From Clostridiaceae bacterium (GTDB lineage Bacteria; Bacillota; Clostridia; Lachnospirales; Lachnospiraceae): a stretch of 64,000 nucleotides of DNA. A program made the translations under genes and the position numbers. Within the stretch, counting starts at the first letter, position 1, and every line of letters begins with the position of its first letter. Below, one piece after another: positions 9,416-16,891 of the stretch. The stretch lies in the NCBI GenBank assembly GCA_910575435.1, contig CAJTGI010000005.1, forward strand, positions 203,574 through 267,573, read 5' to 3'. The notes below the pieces were generated by a model. That model worked only from the letters and a program-made list of their open reading frames with translations, made no database searches and was not told the DNA's origin.

Positions 9416-10438
9416 CTACTCTTTTTCCTCCAGCCATCCCAGATCAGGATACTCCTTGCACTTATCCCTGGTCAGCAAAATATTGATTGCCTCTCTGGCA
9501 TCCAGTCCCTCGAAGAACACCCGATTGATTACCTCCACGATGGGCATGGACACCTGATACTTTTCCGCCAGCTTCTTCACCGCCCGGGCAGAGTTAAATC
9601 CCTCCACCACCTGCTTCACTTCCGCCAGCGCCTCCTCCACGGAATATCCCTTCCCGATCAGGAATCCCGCATTGTGGTTTCTGCTATGCTCGCTGGTACA
9701 GGTCACGATCAGGTCGCCAATGCCGGAAAGCCCCCCCAGGGTCTCCATCTTGGCCCCCATGGCAATGCCCAGCCTGGTAATCTCAGTAATCCCCCTGGTA
9801 ATCAGGGCCGCCTTGGTATTATCGCCGCACCCCATTCCATCGCAGGCTCCAGCCGCCAGGGCAATGACATTCTTCACCGAGCCGCCCAGCTCAATGCCAA
9901 TGATATCCGGGGTAATATAAACCCGGAATCTCTCATTCATGAATACTTCCTGAATGAAAATAGCCGTGCTCTTCCTGGCGCTCCCCACCACCACGGTAGT
10001 AGGCATCTCCAGCGCCACCTCCTCCGCATGGCTGGGGCCTGACAGCACGGAAATATCTGCCTCGGGCAATTCCTCCACCAGAATGTCCCGCAGAGTCATC
10101 AGGGTATCTTCCTCAATTCCCTTGGCCACATTCACAATCTTCTGCCCCGCCGGAATAAACCGGGCCGCCTCCCTTGCCACACTGCGCACGAAGGGAGATG
10201 CCACGGCAAATACCAGCAAATCTGCTCCCTGGCAGGCCAGCTCCATATCCGTAGTAACCAGGATGGATTCTGGCAGCTTGATTCCCGGAAGGCGGTCTCT
10301 ATGCTCCCGATACTCCTGCAACATAGAAACCTCCGCCTCCACCTTGGACCACAAGATTACCTCATGCCCCATTTTCGCCAGCATGATGGCCAGAGCCGTA
10401 CCCCAGCTGCCCGCCCCCAAAAAAATTACCTTACTCAT
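9416..10438 (-). CDS. gpsA: glycerol-3-phosphate dehydrogenase [NAD(P)+]
   Basis: Makes sn-glycerol 3-phosphate from dihydroxyacetone phosphate for phospholipid synthesis. The protein has 340 aa; the N-terminal Rossmann motif is VIFLGAGSWGTALA, followed by the family segments NVAKGIE, LSGPSHAEEVA, the catalytic-Lys region GGSVKNVIALAAG and NTKAALITRG. The neighbouring plsY uses its product. The start at 10438 follows the repeat-borne ribosome site AGAAATGAGGA. The leader holds a full copy of dispersed repeat B. Confidence 0.95.
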   Translation of the reverse strand: MSKVIFLGAGSWGTALAIMLAKMGHEVILWSKVEAEVSMLQEYREHRDRLPGIKLPESILVTTDMELACQGADLLVFAVASPFVRSVAREAARFIPAGQKIVNVAKGIEEDTLMTLRDILVEELPEADISVLSGPSHAEEVALEMPTTVVVGSARKSTAIFIQEVFMNERFRVYITPDIIGIELGGSVKNVIALAAGACDGMGCGDNTKAALITRGITEITRLGIAMGAKMETLGGLSGIGDLIVTCTSEHSRNHNAGFLIGKGYSVEEALAEVKQVVEGFNSARAVKKLAEKYQVSMPIVEVINRVFFEGLDAREAINILLTRDKCKEYPDLGWLEEKE

Positions 10439-10442
10439 GATT

Positions 10443-10558
10443 TTCCTCATTTCTGCGCTGCTTTTTTCTCATAATACAATGTTTGTGTCGCAACGCAGAC
10501 ACAATACTTGCAACACAAACATAGTTTGTGTTGTGAAATAATTTATTTTTCACTCTTT
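10443..10558 (-). repeat. dispersed structured repeat B, copy 1 (gpsA leader)
   Basis: Read on the minus strand it contains in order: GAGTGAAAAATAAATTATTTCAC (a hairpin), a hairpin with arms AACACAAAC/GTTTGTGTT, a hairpin GTGTCTGCGTTGCGACAC, a spacer ATTATGAGAAAAAAGC, and the ribosome-site block GCGCAGAAATGAGGA. The plsY stop codon is inside the first hairpin, so this repeat supplies the last residues of PlsY (...KSEK). Two further copies are at 50807-50922 and 55135-55247. Confidence 0.85.
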
Positions 10559-11193
10559 ACCTCCTTCTCCGATTTGCTCTTCCACAATTTATTCTCATTG
10601 CCATGCATCAGCCTCACGATATTTTCCCGGTGCTGGAAATAGGCAAAGGCAGTAAAAAGAAGGCTGATTGCCAACATATGCCAGAACATCCTGTCCGCCC
10701 TATGAAATATCACCGTATTGGCAGGAATATACCATGCCACCAGCAGAGAGCCTACGGAGACATACCTGGTCAGTGCCACCGCCGCCACAAAGACAGCCAG
10801 ACCAACAGGAATCATGATTGGGTGGGCCGCGGACATCACCACCGCCGCCGTCACCGCAATGCCCTTCCCACCCTTAAATCCCAGATAGAAAGGATAATTG
10901 TGTCCCAGCACCACTCCTAGCCCGCAATATAGGCACAGAAGATACAATGGATTGGCAAAGGGGATGCAGAAGCGGATAATCAAAATCGGCACCACCGCCT
11001 TGGCCAAATCCCCCACAAAAGTAATGATAGCAGGAACTGGACCAAAATTGCGCAGCACATTGGTGGTTCCCGCATTGCCGCTTCCCAAATTCCTGATATC
11101 CTTCTTGAAAAACTTCCCCACAAAATAGCCGCTGGAAATGCATCCGCAGAAATAACCCGCAATCAAACACACGGCAAACTCCCATAGATTCAT
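10543..11193 (-). CDS. plsY: acyl-phosphate:glycerol-3-phosphate acyltransferase
   Basis: Integral membrane acyltransferase that makes lysophosphatidic acid from acyl-phosphate and glycerol 3-phosphate. It has 216 aa with about five hydrophobic segments. The family motifs are visible: SGNAGTTNVLR near the N-terminus and LGHNYPFYLGFKGGKGIAV (the GGKG loop). The start at 11193 follows GGGAGGAATGAGCGA. It lies between der and gpsA, a common firmicute order. The C-terminal KSEK tail is encoded by dispersed repeat B and is probably not functional sequence. Confidence 0.95.
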   Translation of the reverse strand: MNLWEFAVCLIAGYFCGCISSGYFVGKFFKKDIRNLGSGNAGTTNVLRNFGPVPAIITFVGDLAKAVVPILIIRFCIPFANPLYLLCLYCGLGVVLGHNYPFYLGFKGGKGIAVTAAVVMSAAHPIMIPVGLAVFVAAVALTRYVSVGSLLVAWYIPANTVIFHRADRMFWHMLAISLLFTAFAYFQHRENIVRLMHGNENKLWKSKSEKEVKSEK

Positions 11194-11291
11194 TCGCTCA
11201 TTCCTCCCTTGACATAGCATACGTGGCTAGCATATTCGTCTTCGTATCACTTCGGTGCGTGCAGAAGAACGCCGGTCTTGCGTTCTTCTTA

Positions 11292-11324
11292 CATGATAAA
11301 GGCAGTAAAACTGCCTTTATCATG
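11292..11324 (-). terminator. perfect 15-bp hairpin at the der stop codon
   Basis: A perfect inverted repeat with 15-bp arms (CATGATAAAGGCAGT and its complement) and a 3-nt loop. It includes the der stop codon. A second inverted repeat with arms AGAAGAACGC/GCGTTCTTCT lies just beyond (about 11260-11290). There is no long T-run, so it could be a processing or stabilising hairpin rather than a strict terminator. Confidence 0.5.
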
Positions 11325-12636
11325 TTTTCCTCTCCCGAATCAGAAAGCGCAGGGATGTACCGCCAAAACCGAATGCCTCCCTGATCTTATTCTCCAGATA
11401 CCTGGTATAAGAAAAATGCATCAGCCGCTTGTCATTCACAAACAGCACGAAGGTGGGCGGCTTTACGCTCACCTGGGTCATGTAGAAAATTTTCAGCCTG
11501 CGCCCCTTGTCGGAAGGCGGTTGCTGCATGGCCACTGCCTCGGTGAGAATCTCATTCAGAACTCCGGTAGCCACCCGCATCTGCTGATTCTGGATGACCA
11601 CGTCCAGCACATCGAATATCTTTGGCAATCTCTGCCCCGTCTCCGCCGAGATAAACAAAATCTCCGCATAGGGCATAAAGGACAATACATTGCGTATCTC
11701 ATTGGTATACTTCTTGACGGAATGGTTATCCTTCTCCACCGCATCCCATTTATTCACTGCGATAATCATTCCCCTGCCCCTGTCATGGGCAATGCCCGCA
11801 ATCTTCGCATCCTGCTCCGTCACCCCCTCGGTGGCATCAATGACCAGAATCACCACATCTGCCCGCTCTACCGCAGACACCGTGCGCAGGATGCTATACC
11901 GCTCAATCTCTTCCTTGATTTTATTTTTCCTCCGAAGGCCGGCAGTATCTATGAAAACATATTCCTTGCCGTCCCAGGTAATCGGCGTGTCAATGGCATC
12001 CCTGGTAGTGCCCGCAATATCTGATACGATTACTCTGTCCTCACCCAGCAACTTATTGATAATAGAAGATTTCCCCACATTGGGCTTTCCCACGATCGCC
12101 ACCCTGGGACGCTCATCCTCCTCTTCCTCCATGCCCTTGGGAAAGAGGGCCGTCACCTCGTCCAGCATATCCCCAATGCCCAGCTTTGCCACGGAAGATA
12201 TGGGGTAGGGTTCCCCGATGCCCAGATTGTAAAATTCATAGACATCCGCTTCCAGCTTATCGAAATTATCCACCTTATTGACCACGAGAACCACGTCTTT
12301 TCTGGCCTTTCGCAGCATATCCGCCACCTGGTAGTCCGCATCCACCAGCCCCTGCTTCACATCCACCACGAACATCACCACGTCCGCCATCTCGATGGCC
12401 ATCTCCGCCTGCTCCCGCATGCTGCGAAGCATCTGATTCTTGGACTCCGGCTCAATGCCGCCCGTATCCATAATGGTAAATTGGTATTTCAGCCAAGTGG
12501 CCTCCGCATAGATGCGGTCTCTCGTCACGCCAGGCGTATCCTTGACGATGGCGATTCTCTCTCCTGCCAGCATGTTAAATAATGTAGACTTCCCCACATT
12601 GGGCCGTCCCACAATCGCTACGATCGGTTTGCTCAT
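11320..12636 (-). CDS. der: ribosome biogenesis GTPase Der (EngA)
   Basis: Double-GTPase needed for 50S subunit assembly, 438 aa, the usual length. The first G domain has [20 protein letters not shown] and NKVD; the second has [28 protein letters not shown] and NKWD; a KH-like domain follows (about residues 355-438). The ribosome site AGAGGAGAAA precedes the ATG. Its start overlaps the stop of a small repetitive upstream frame by ATGA, hinting at translational coupling. Confidence 0.97.
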   Translation of the reverse strand: MSKPIVAIVGRPNVGKSTLFNMLAGERIAIVKDTPGVTRDRIYAEATWLKYQFTIMDTGGIEPESKNQMLRSMREQAEMAIEMADVVMFVVDVKQGLVDADYQVADMLRKARKDVVLVVNKVDNFDKLEADVYEFYNLGIGEPYPISSVAKLGIGDMLDEVTALFPKGMEEEEDERPRVAIVGKPNVGKSSIINKLLGEDRVIVSDIAGTTRDAIDTPITWDGKEYVFIDTAGLRRKNKIKEEIERYSILRTVSAVERADVVILVIDATEGVTEQDAKIAGIAHDRGRGMIIAVNKWDAVEKDNHSVKKYTNEIRNVLSFMPYAEILFISAETGQRLPKIFDVLDVVIQNQQMRVATGVLNEILTEAVAMQQPPSDKGRRLKIFYMTQVSVKPPTFVLFVNDKRLMHFSYTRYLENKIREAFGFGGTSLRFLIRERKT

Positions 12637-12863
12637 TTTCTCCTCTTTTCTCTGTCAGCCATTCTTTTCACTTTTCCAGTCATGCCAACTTCCCTGGCAC
12701 AAACATTAGCCGTTCCAGTTTCCTTAGCACATACATTAGCCATTCCAACTTCCTTAGCACATACATTAGCCATTCCAACTTCCTTAGCACATACATTAGC
12801 CATTCCAGCTTCCTTAGCACTAACATTAGCCATTTCAAATTCCTTAGCACATACATTAATCAT
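12633..12863 (-). CDS. possible leader peptide made of 10-residue repeats, overlapping der by ATGA
   Basis: Open frame of 76 codons whose body is a repeated decapeptide (consensus [10 protein letters not shown]), ending in a basic tail [13 protein letters not shown]. The stop shares four bases with the der start (ATGA). Every 30-bp unit carries AAGGA followed 7-8 nt later by an in-frame ATG, so several units look like ribosome sites. The opposite strand is also open because the period is a multiple of three, so openness alone is weak evidence. It could be a translated coupling leader or only a non-coding tandem repeat. Confidence 0.3.
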   Translation of the reverse strand: MINVCAKEFEMANVSAKEAGMANVCAKEVGMANVCAKEVGMANVCAKETGTANVCAREVGMTGKVKRMADREKRRK

Positions 12864-12900
12864 TCCAGATTCTTTAGCACTAACATTAACATTTTACCAA
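12691..12900. repeat. 30-bp tandem repeat, seven units
   Basis: Seven head-to-tail units of exactly 30 bp. The three central units are nearly identical (core TTAGCACATACATTAGCCAT); the outer ones carry substitutions. A weaker partial unit precedes them at about 12661-12690. There are no unique spacers, so this is not a CRISPR array. It lies in the leader of der, between der and repeat A. Confidence 0.9.
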
Positions 12901-13004
12901 AGAAGAATTTGCCCAGCATTTATGCTGTTGCAAATTCTTCAGAGGTGCGATAGTAGTTTTCCTTGCACATGGTTCTTTCATGTGCTATGGAAAACTTCGC
13001 ACCT
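12901..13004 (-). repeat. dispersed structured repeat A, copy 1 (3' of the foldase gene)
   Basis: Read on the minus strand it folds into a long hairpin with arms AGGTGCGA/TCGCACCT, AGTTTTCC/GGAAAACT and GCACATG/CATGTGC, followed by a second hairpin GAAGAATTTGC/GCAAATTCTTC. It begins two bases after the stop codon at 13006. The second copy is at 55021-55108. Several stem positions differ between copies on both sides at once. Confidence 0.85.
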
Positions 13005-13005
13005 T

Positions 13006-14151
13006 TTATACTTCCTTCACCTGAGCCGCGAGGTAATCTGCCACCTTATTGTATATCAAGTCGCTATAAATGATATTCCTAGCCCGGGTTCCATAGACAG
13101 ACTGGAAGGTGCTGTCCAGGTCAGCCTCCTTCTGGGCATTGTAATTCTCTAAATAGGAATCCAATTCCTTTTTGTAATCCCCATCCTCGATCTTCATGCC
13201 CTCTGCCTGCATGATGGCATTGTAAACCACCTGGCCGCCCACATTTTCCTTCGCCGTCTTATCCACCTGCTCCTCATAATCATCCTTGGTTAGATTTCCC
13301 TGGGCAAGATAATCATCCATTGTCACCCCCTGCTGGCTCAGATAGCCCTCAATAGAAGTGTTCAACTGTTTTTTCATGGCGTCTAGGTACGCCTTTGGGT
13401 ACTCCTTGATCTTAGAACCATCCACCACCTGGCTGATGGCCTTGGACCGAACGATGGACTCCCTGTTCTTCTTCTTAAAGTCCGCTGCAGACTGATAGTT
13501 CGTCAGGTTCTTCTTCACGAAGGCATCGTCAAACTTCAGTTTCTTCTTCTCGCCATTTTTATAATTAATCGTCACGGTAAACACCGCCGTCTTGCCCGCC
13601 AATGCTTCATTCTGGGAATACTTCTCTGGAAAAGTAGCGTTGACATCATAGGTTTTTCCAATCTTCTTTCCAATGAGGCCATCCTCAAATCCAGGGATAA
13701 AGGTATTCGATCCAATTTCCAGATTGTAGCCCTCCGGGCTGGTTTCCTTCGTGCAGCTTCCCCCGTCAAATGCCTTGCCATCTATTTTGCCCACATAGAA
13801 AATATTTACCGTATCTCCCTTTTTCACCTTTCCCTTCTTCACTTTCTCATATTCCGCATAGTCATCCAGAGCCTGGTTTACCTGGTTGTCCAACTCCATG
13901 TCAATCTCGGACTTTTTCAGGGTAATATTCTTATAATCGGCCAATTCCACGTATTTCCCGGCATCCTTGATTACTGGGTCCACCGTCTCTTCCTTCTTCG
14001 CCGCCGGCTTCTCCTTGCTGGCAAACGGCCCCTTCTTTGTGGCGTATAGGACACCCGCCACGCTGCAGGCCACCACGATAACCACCAAGACAATCGCAAG
14101 AATCCACGGCAATCTATTCGTATTCTTTTTCTCAAAATTTCCCTTGTACAC
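13006..14151 (-). CDS. membrane-anchored FKBP-type peptidyl-prolyl isomerase with trigger-factor-like C-terminus
   Basis: Extracytoplasmic folding factor of about 381 aa. A basic N-terminus and one membrane helix (LPWILAIVLVVIVVACSVAGV) anchor it; a Lys-rich linker follows. The FKBP domain covers about 95-190 (KKGDTVNIFYVGKIDG, FIPGFEDGLIGKKIG). The remainder is helical like the substrate-binding part of trigger factor. The GTG at 14151 has GGAGG 5 nt upstream; the ATG at 14163 lies inside the leader motif GCAGAAATGGAGG and has no site of its own. It is transcribed toward der. Confidence 0.85.
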   Translation of the reverse strand: MYKGNFEKKNTNRLPWILAIVLVVIVVACSVAGVLYATKKGPFASKEKPAAKKEETVDPVIKDAGKYVELADYKNITLKKSEIDMELDNQVNQALDDYAEYEKVKKGKVKKGDTVNIFYVGKIDGKAFDGGSCTKETSPEGYNLEIGSNTFIPGFEDGLIGKKIGKTYDVNATFPEKYSQNEALAGKTAVFTVTINYKNGEKKKLKFDDAFVKKNLTNYQSAADFKKKNRESIVRSKAISQVVDGSKIKEYPKAYLDAMKKQLNTSIEGYLSQQGVTMDDYLAQGNLTKDDYEEQVDKTAKENVGGQVVYNAIMQAEGMKIEDGDYKKELDSYLENYNAQKEADLDSTFQSVYGTRARNIIYSDLIYNKVADYLAAQVKEV

Positions 14152-14163
14152 AAAATCCTCCAT

Positions 14164-14862
14164 TTCTGCAAAAAATCAACATTCTTCATTGAATTTTTGC
14201 TTTAAAACAGTTATTGACATAATGATTGAGCATATAAGCACAATCTATTTTATACCACAAACGATGGGAAAAAAAAAGGCTTTCCTGAAAAGTTCTCATA
14301 TTTTTCATACTTTACGTTCATTCATGTATTTTTCATAAGGCTCTCCAGAAACAGATCCAGCACCTTAAAATTAAAATTGAAAAATCAAAAAAAGCGACCG
14401 CCATATTCGCAAAAGAACTATAACTGCGATTGTTTCTTTTATCCATTGATGAAATCTACCAAAAGGAGAAACATCTGGGAACAGGGGCTTGCTACAACGT
14501 GATTTATGCGGAGAGGCATTGCCTGATGTTTAAGAATGGGGAGACCTGTCAAATCCCTATTCAAAATAATCAGACCTATCTACAGGTTTTGGAATTAAAA
14601 GACATCAAGTCATGGAAAGCATTGGACGAGGATGGAAGCCCGATTCTTGACTAGTATAGCAAGAAAGACTATTGGAGTGACGTGCTGGAACAGGAAAGCA
14701 AATAAGAGTGTTGCGTAAATTTTAGAAACCCTCTGCCAGTTTTGGCTGGCAGAGGGCATCGCCTTATGGTAATTTATAGTTGGCACAAGCAATCAATAAA
14801 GAATACTATTTTTGCATTCTTCCTAGGTGAAATCAGTTCGCCTTGTTAATCTTTAGAAACTC
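14164..14862. other. mostly non-coding 700-bp stretch
   Basis: Between the foldase gene and an unknown lipoprotein-like gene. It is AT-rich on the left (14164-14400) and holds one short plus-strand frame (described separately). I see no tRNA, clear promoter or repeat copy here. Confidence 0.5.
14430..14710 (+). pseudogene. probable decayed gene fragment
   Basis: A 74-codon plus-strand frame (from 14430) stops at TAG near 14652 and the same frame stays open for about 16 more codons (YSKKDYWSDVLEQESK) before a second stop. The residue composition looks protein-like (CLMFKNGETCQIPIQ; LKDIKSWKALDEDG) but there is no ribosome site before the first ATG. It may be the C-terminal part of a lost gene with a nonsense change. 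The family is not recognised. It could also be a chance open frame. Confidence 0.3.
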
Positions 14863-15474
14863 TTAGTCAGCATTTTTTGCAGGCTTAGAACTTTTTTTAT
14901 GCGTTTTTGCAGGGTCATATTTTTTATATAGTTTCCGATGGATATTCCGAAAACGCTTGATGTCCGCCGCCTTGATGTCACAAAAAAAACTATAGTCTTC
15001 TCCGCCTACATAGACCACATAGCCTCCGCCCAAGTTAGCGAGGAGTATGGTGTACAGCAATCCCTTCTCGTCATGGAGATCTAGCGAGATCCATCCACCA
15101 TATAGCATACCTTTTCCGTCTTTCGGCATGGGAGGTTCGGTCAGCTTGTTTGGCGATAGCCTGGATAGAATACCTTTCATGTCCTTCAGCATTTTTTTGT
15201 CAGAAGTAAAACATTCTTTGTTCTTCACGAAACCTGATATCTTCGTGGCCCTTTTATAGCGGAGTTCCTCCATGGTATCAGGCCGGGATGCATCCGTCAC
15301 TGGCGAGTCTTCATCCTCGGGAGCAAATGTGGGCGTGGGAGCCGGGGTGGCGGTGATGTCCGCCTTTTTGGACTGATCCTCGCGGGAGGGACTTTTTTTA
15401 GCATATTGATAAGTTCCCGCCGCTATTCCAATGAACAGGATGGCAGATAATGCCAGTATGATTTTTTTCTGCAT
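14863..15474 (-). CDS. membrane-anchored hypothetical protein, 203 aa
   Basis: Unrecognised protein. Residues 1-22 form an N-terminal hydrophobic segment (KKIILALSAILFIGIAAGTYQYA), followed by a low-complexity Pro/Thr/Asp region and a globular C-terminal domain ending in a basic tail (KKYDPAKTHKKSSKPAKNAD). No Cys follows the hydrophobic segment, so it is an uncleaved anchor rather than a lipoprotein. The start at 15474 follows the motif GCAGAAATGAGGA; the longer frame to 15561 runs back through that leader and the end of the upstream gene. It may form an operon with the cysteine-peptidase-like gene upstream. Confidence 0.6.
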   Translation of the reverse strand: MQKKIILALSAILFIGIAAGTYQYAKKSPSREDQSKKADITATPAPTPTFAPEDEDSPVTDASRPDTMEELRYKRATKISGFVKNKECFTSDKKMLKDMKGILSRLSPNKLTEPPMPKDGKGMLYGGWISLDLHDEKGLLYTILLANLGGGYVVYVGGEDYSFFCDIKAADIKRFRNIHRKLYKKYDPAKTHKKSSKPAKNAD

Positions 15475-15536
15475 ATTACTCCTCATTTCTGCATAACGAA
15501 CTTCGTTCGTTTTTGCTTTATGCGCATAAAGAATAC

Positions 15537-16493
15537 CTAAGCAATATACATTTTTTTGCATACTTGTCTGGCTGTCAATGTTTTATATTTTGGATATTTC
15601 AGGTATCGCACCGTGGTAGCCACTGATGCTGCCCAACAAGTTTCATCATCCAAGTATTGGGGAACTTGGCATCCGGAAGTATTTAATTTGACGATGAATC
15701 CCTTCTTAGTTGAAAAGCCTCGAGCACCGTAGAATATGTTGTTCTTTTCAAGATTTTCATCTGCATCATTTTTTGCTGAATAGGAATTTAATATAGCATC
15801 AATTTTGTTTTTAGCGGACAACTCTTCAAATACTTCTCTATTCGCCTCTTCCTTATTGCTTAGCATATCATTTTCTGTCATCGGCATGTCGTTTAGGGTT
15901 TTTGTGGAATCATTATTCTCGGCATACAGATTTTTCCCATCCTCGTAGAAGATATAGTCCTCATCGTTCTGGTAATCCAACTTATTTAACATGGATGCGT
16001 AATCAGTGCTGATGCTGGCAGCGTAACTATTGCCGCATTCCATGACATTAAGCATCAGGATGATCTTACCATGATTTGAGATGGGATAGTAATAGATGGG
16101 ATCCTGCTTTCCCAATGTATCTGCAGAATAGATGATGAATGGCTTCTCAATTTCCACGCTGGCATTTTTTTCTATGGTAACGCCGAAATCTTCAGGATTC
16201 CTTTTGACCGTCTCGATTAGTGCGGAAGCCCTTTGCCTTGCGTAGTCGTCAGCTGCTGCCGGAATCAATTCTGACAGTTTCTCAGAGATGTCCGTGGCCT
16301 TCTTCTTTGATGCCAGATCCTCTGCCGTGAGACCGATATCGTCTAGGATATCTTCCTTTGCCTCTTCCGCTGAAATGGCATCTGTGTTCGTGGGTGAAGC
16401 GGCCTGAGATGTTGCCACACTGTTGGAAAAAATGGAACACGAGACGATAATCAGAGTTATGAAATTTAGAAATGTGTTTATGAATATTCTCAT
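15537..16493 (-). CDS. secreted papain-like cysteine peptidase homologue, apparently truncated
   Basis: Protein of 318 aa. A signal peptide ending near NSVATSQAA is followed by a region of about 220 residues without known motifs (possible propeptide). The last 45 residues start a papain/C39-like fold: VPQYLDDETCWAASVATTVRYL, with a Gln before and a Cys in the CWAASVA position expected of the catalytic nucleophile. The chain ends at VCKKMYIA, so no catalytic His or Asn follows. The stop sits at the edge of a leader element (ATGCGCATAAAGC...GCAGAAATGAGGA), suggesting the 3' end was replaced. Probably inactive as it stands. Confidence 0.55.
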   Translation of the reverse strand: MRIFINTFLNFITLIIVSCSIFSNSVATSQAASPTNTDAISAEEAKEDILDDIGLTAEDLASKKKATDISEKLSELIPAAADDYARQRASALIETVKRNPEDFGVTIEKNASVEIEKPFIIYSADTLGKQDPIYYYPISNHGKIILMLNVMECGNSYAASISTDYASMLNKLDYQNDEDYIFYEDGKNLYAENNDSTKTLNDMPMTENDMLSNKEEANREVFEELSAKNKIDAILNSYSAKNDADENLEKNNIFYGARGFSTKKGFIVKLNTSGCQVPQYLDDETCWAASVATTVRYLKYPKYKTLTARQVCKKMYIA

Positions 16494-16613
16494 ACTCGAG
16501 TCCTCCTTTAATAATGAGGTAGTTTATTAAAAATAATCATAACATTTCATTGTAGCCTATATTGGATCTATGTCAATGCTTTAGACAAAAATATGTTGCT
16601 TTTTTGAGTTTCT

Positions 16614-16646
16614 CGTTACTATTCACGGTCAAATATAGAAAAAGAG
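16614..16646 (+). repeat. dispersed repeat C, short copy
   Basis: CGTTACTATTCACGGTCAAATATAG followed by AAAAAGAG. It matches 24248-24281 (TGTTACTATTCACAGCCAAATCTAG then AAAAAGAAC) and the ends of the 47223-47425 element. It lies in the 398-bp gap upstream of prs. Confidence 0.65.
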
Positions 16647-16764
16647 CGAGCAAATATAAATATCCTGAATCCGTGAGCCTAACCTAAAATAATATTCAGA
16701 CACAATGATCCGACTCAAACTTACGGCGGTCTCTATACCGACATGCCTCAAAGACTTAATTCCG

Positions 16765-16793
16765 TTGACGATATTATGAAAGTAGGATAAAAT
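16765..16793 (+). promoter_or_regulatory. sigma-A-type promoter of prs
   Basis: TTGACG, a 17-nt spacer and TAAAAT. The transcript would start near 16800, about 90 nt before the prs start codon. Confidence 0.7.
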
Positions 16794-16827
16794 ATACCCT
16801 TGGAAGGTTGTTATGGAAATAATAACT

Positions 16828-16863
16828 TATAGTCAACGACAAAAATAATTATCGTTGACTATA
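16828..16863 (+). promoter_or_regulatory. 12-bp inverted repeat in the prs leader
   Basis: Perfect arms TATAGTCAACGA and TCGTTGACTATA separated by 12 nt. It ends 14 nt before the AAAGGA ribosome site. It could be an operator or an RNA hairpin affecting translation. Confidence 0.6.
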
Positions 16864-16891
16864 GAAATACATATTGGGAAAGGACGAGCAT

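Noticed and set aside
12691..12900. Possible CRISPR array
   Set aside because: Repeats are contiguous with no variable spacers and no cas genes are present.
12682..13152. Plus-strand frame of 156 codons across the tandem repeat
   Set aside because: It is the mirror of the 30-bp repeat (period divisible by three keeps all frames open) and runs into the foldase gene antisense; no ribosome site.
14610..14792. Minus-strand 60-codon frame
   Set aside because: No ribosome site or recognisable sequence; it overlaps the decayed plus-strand fragment.
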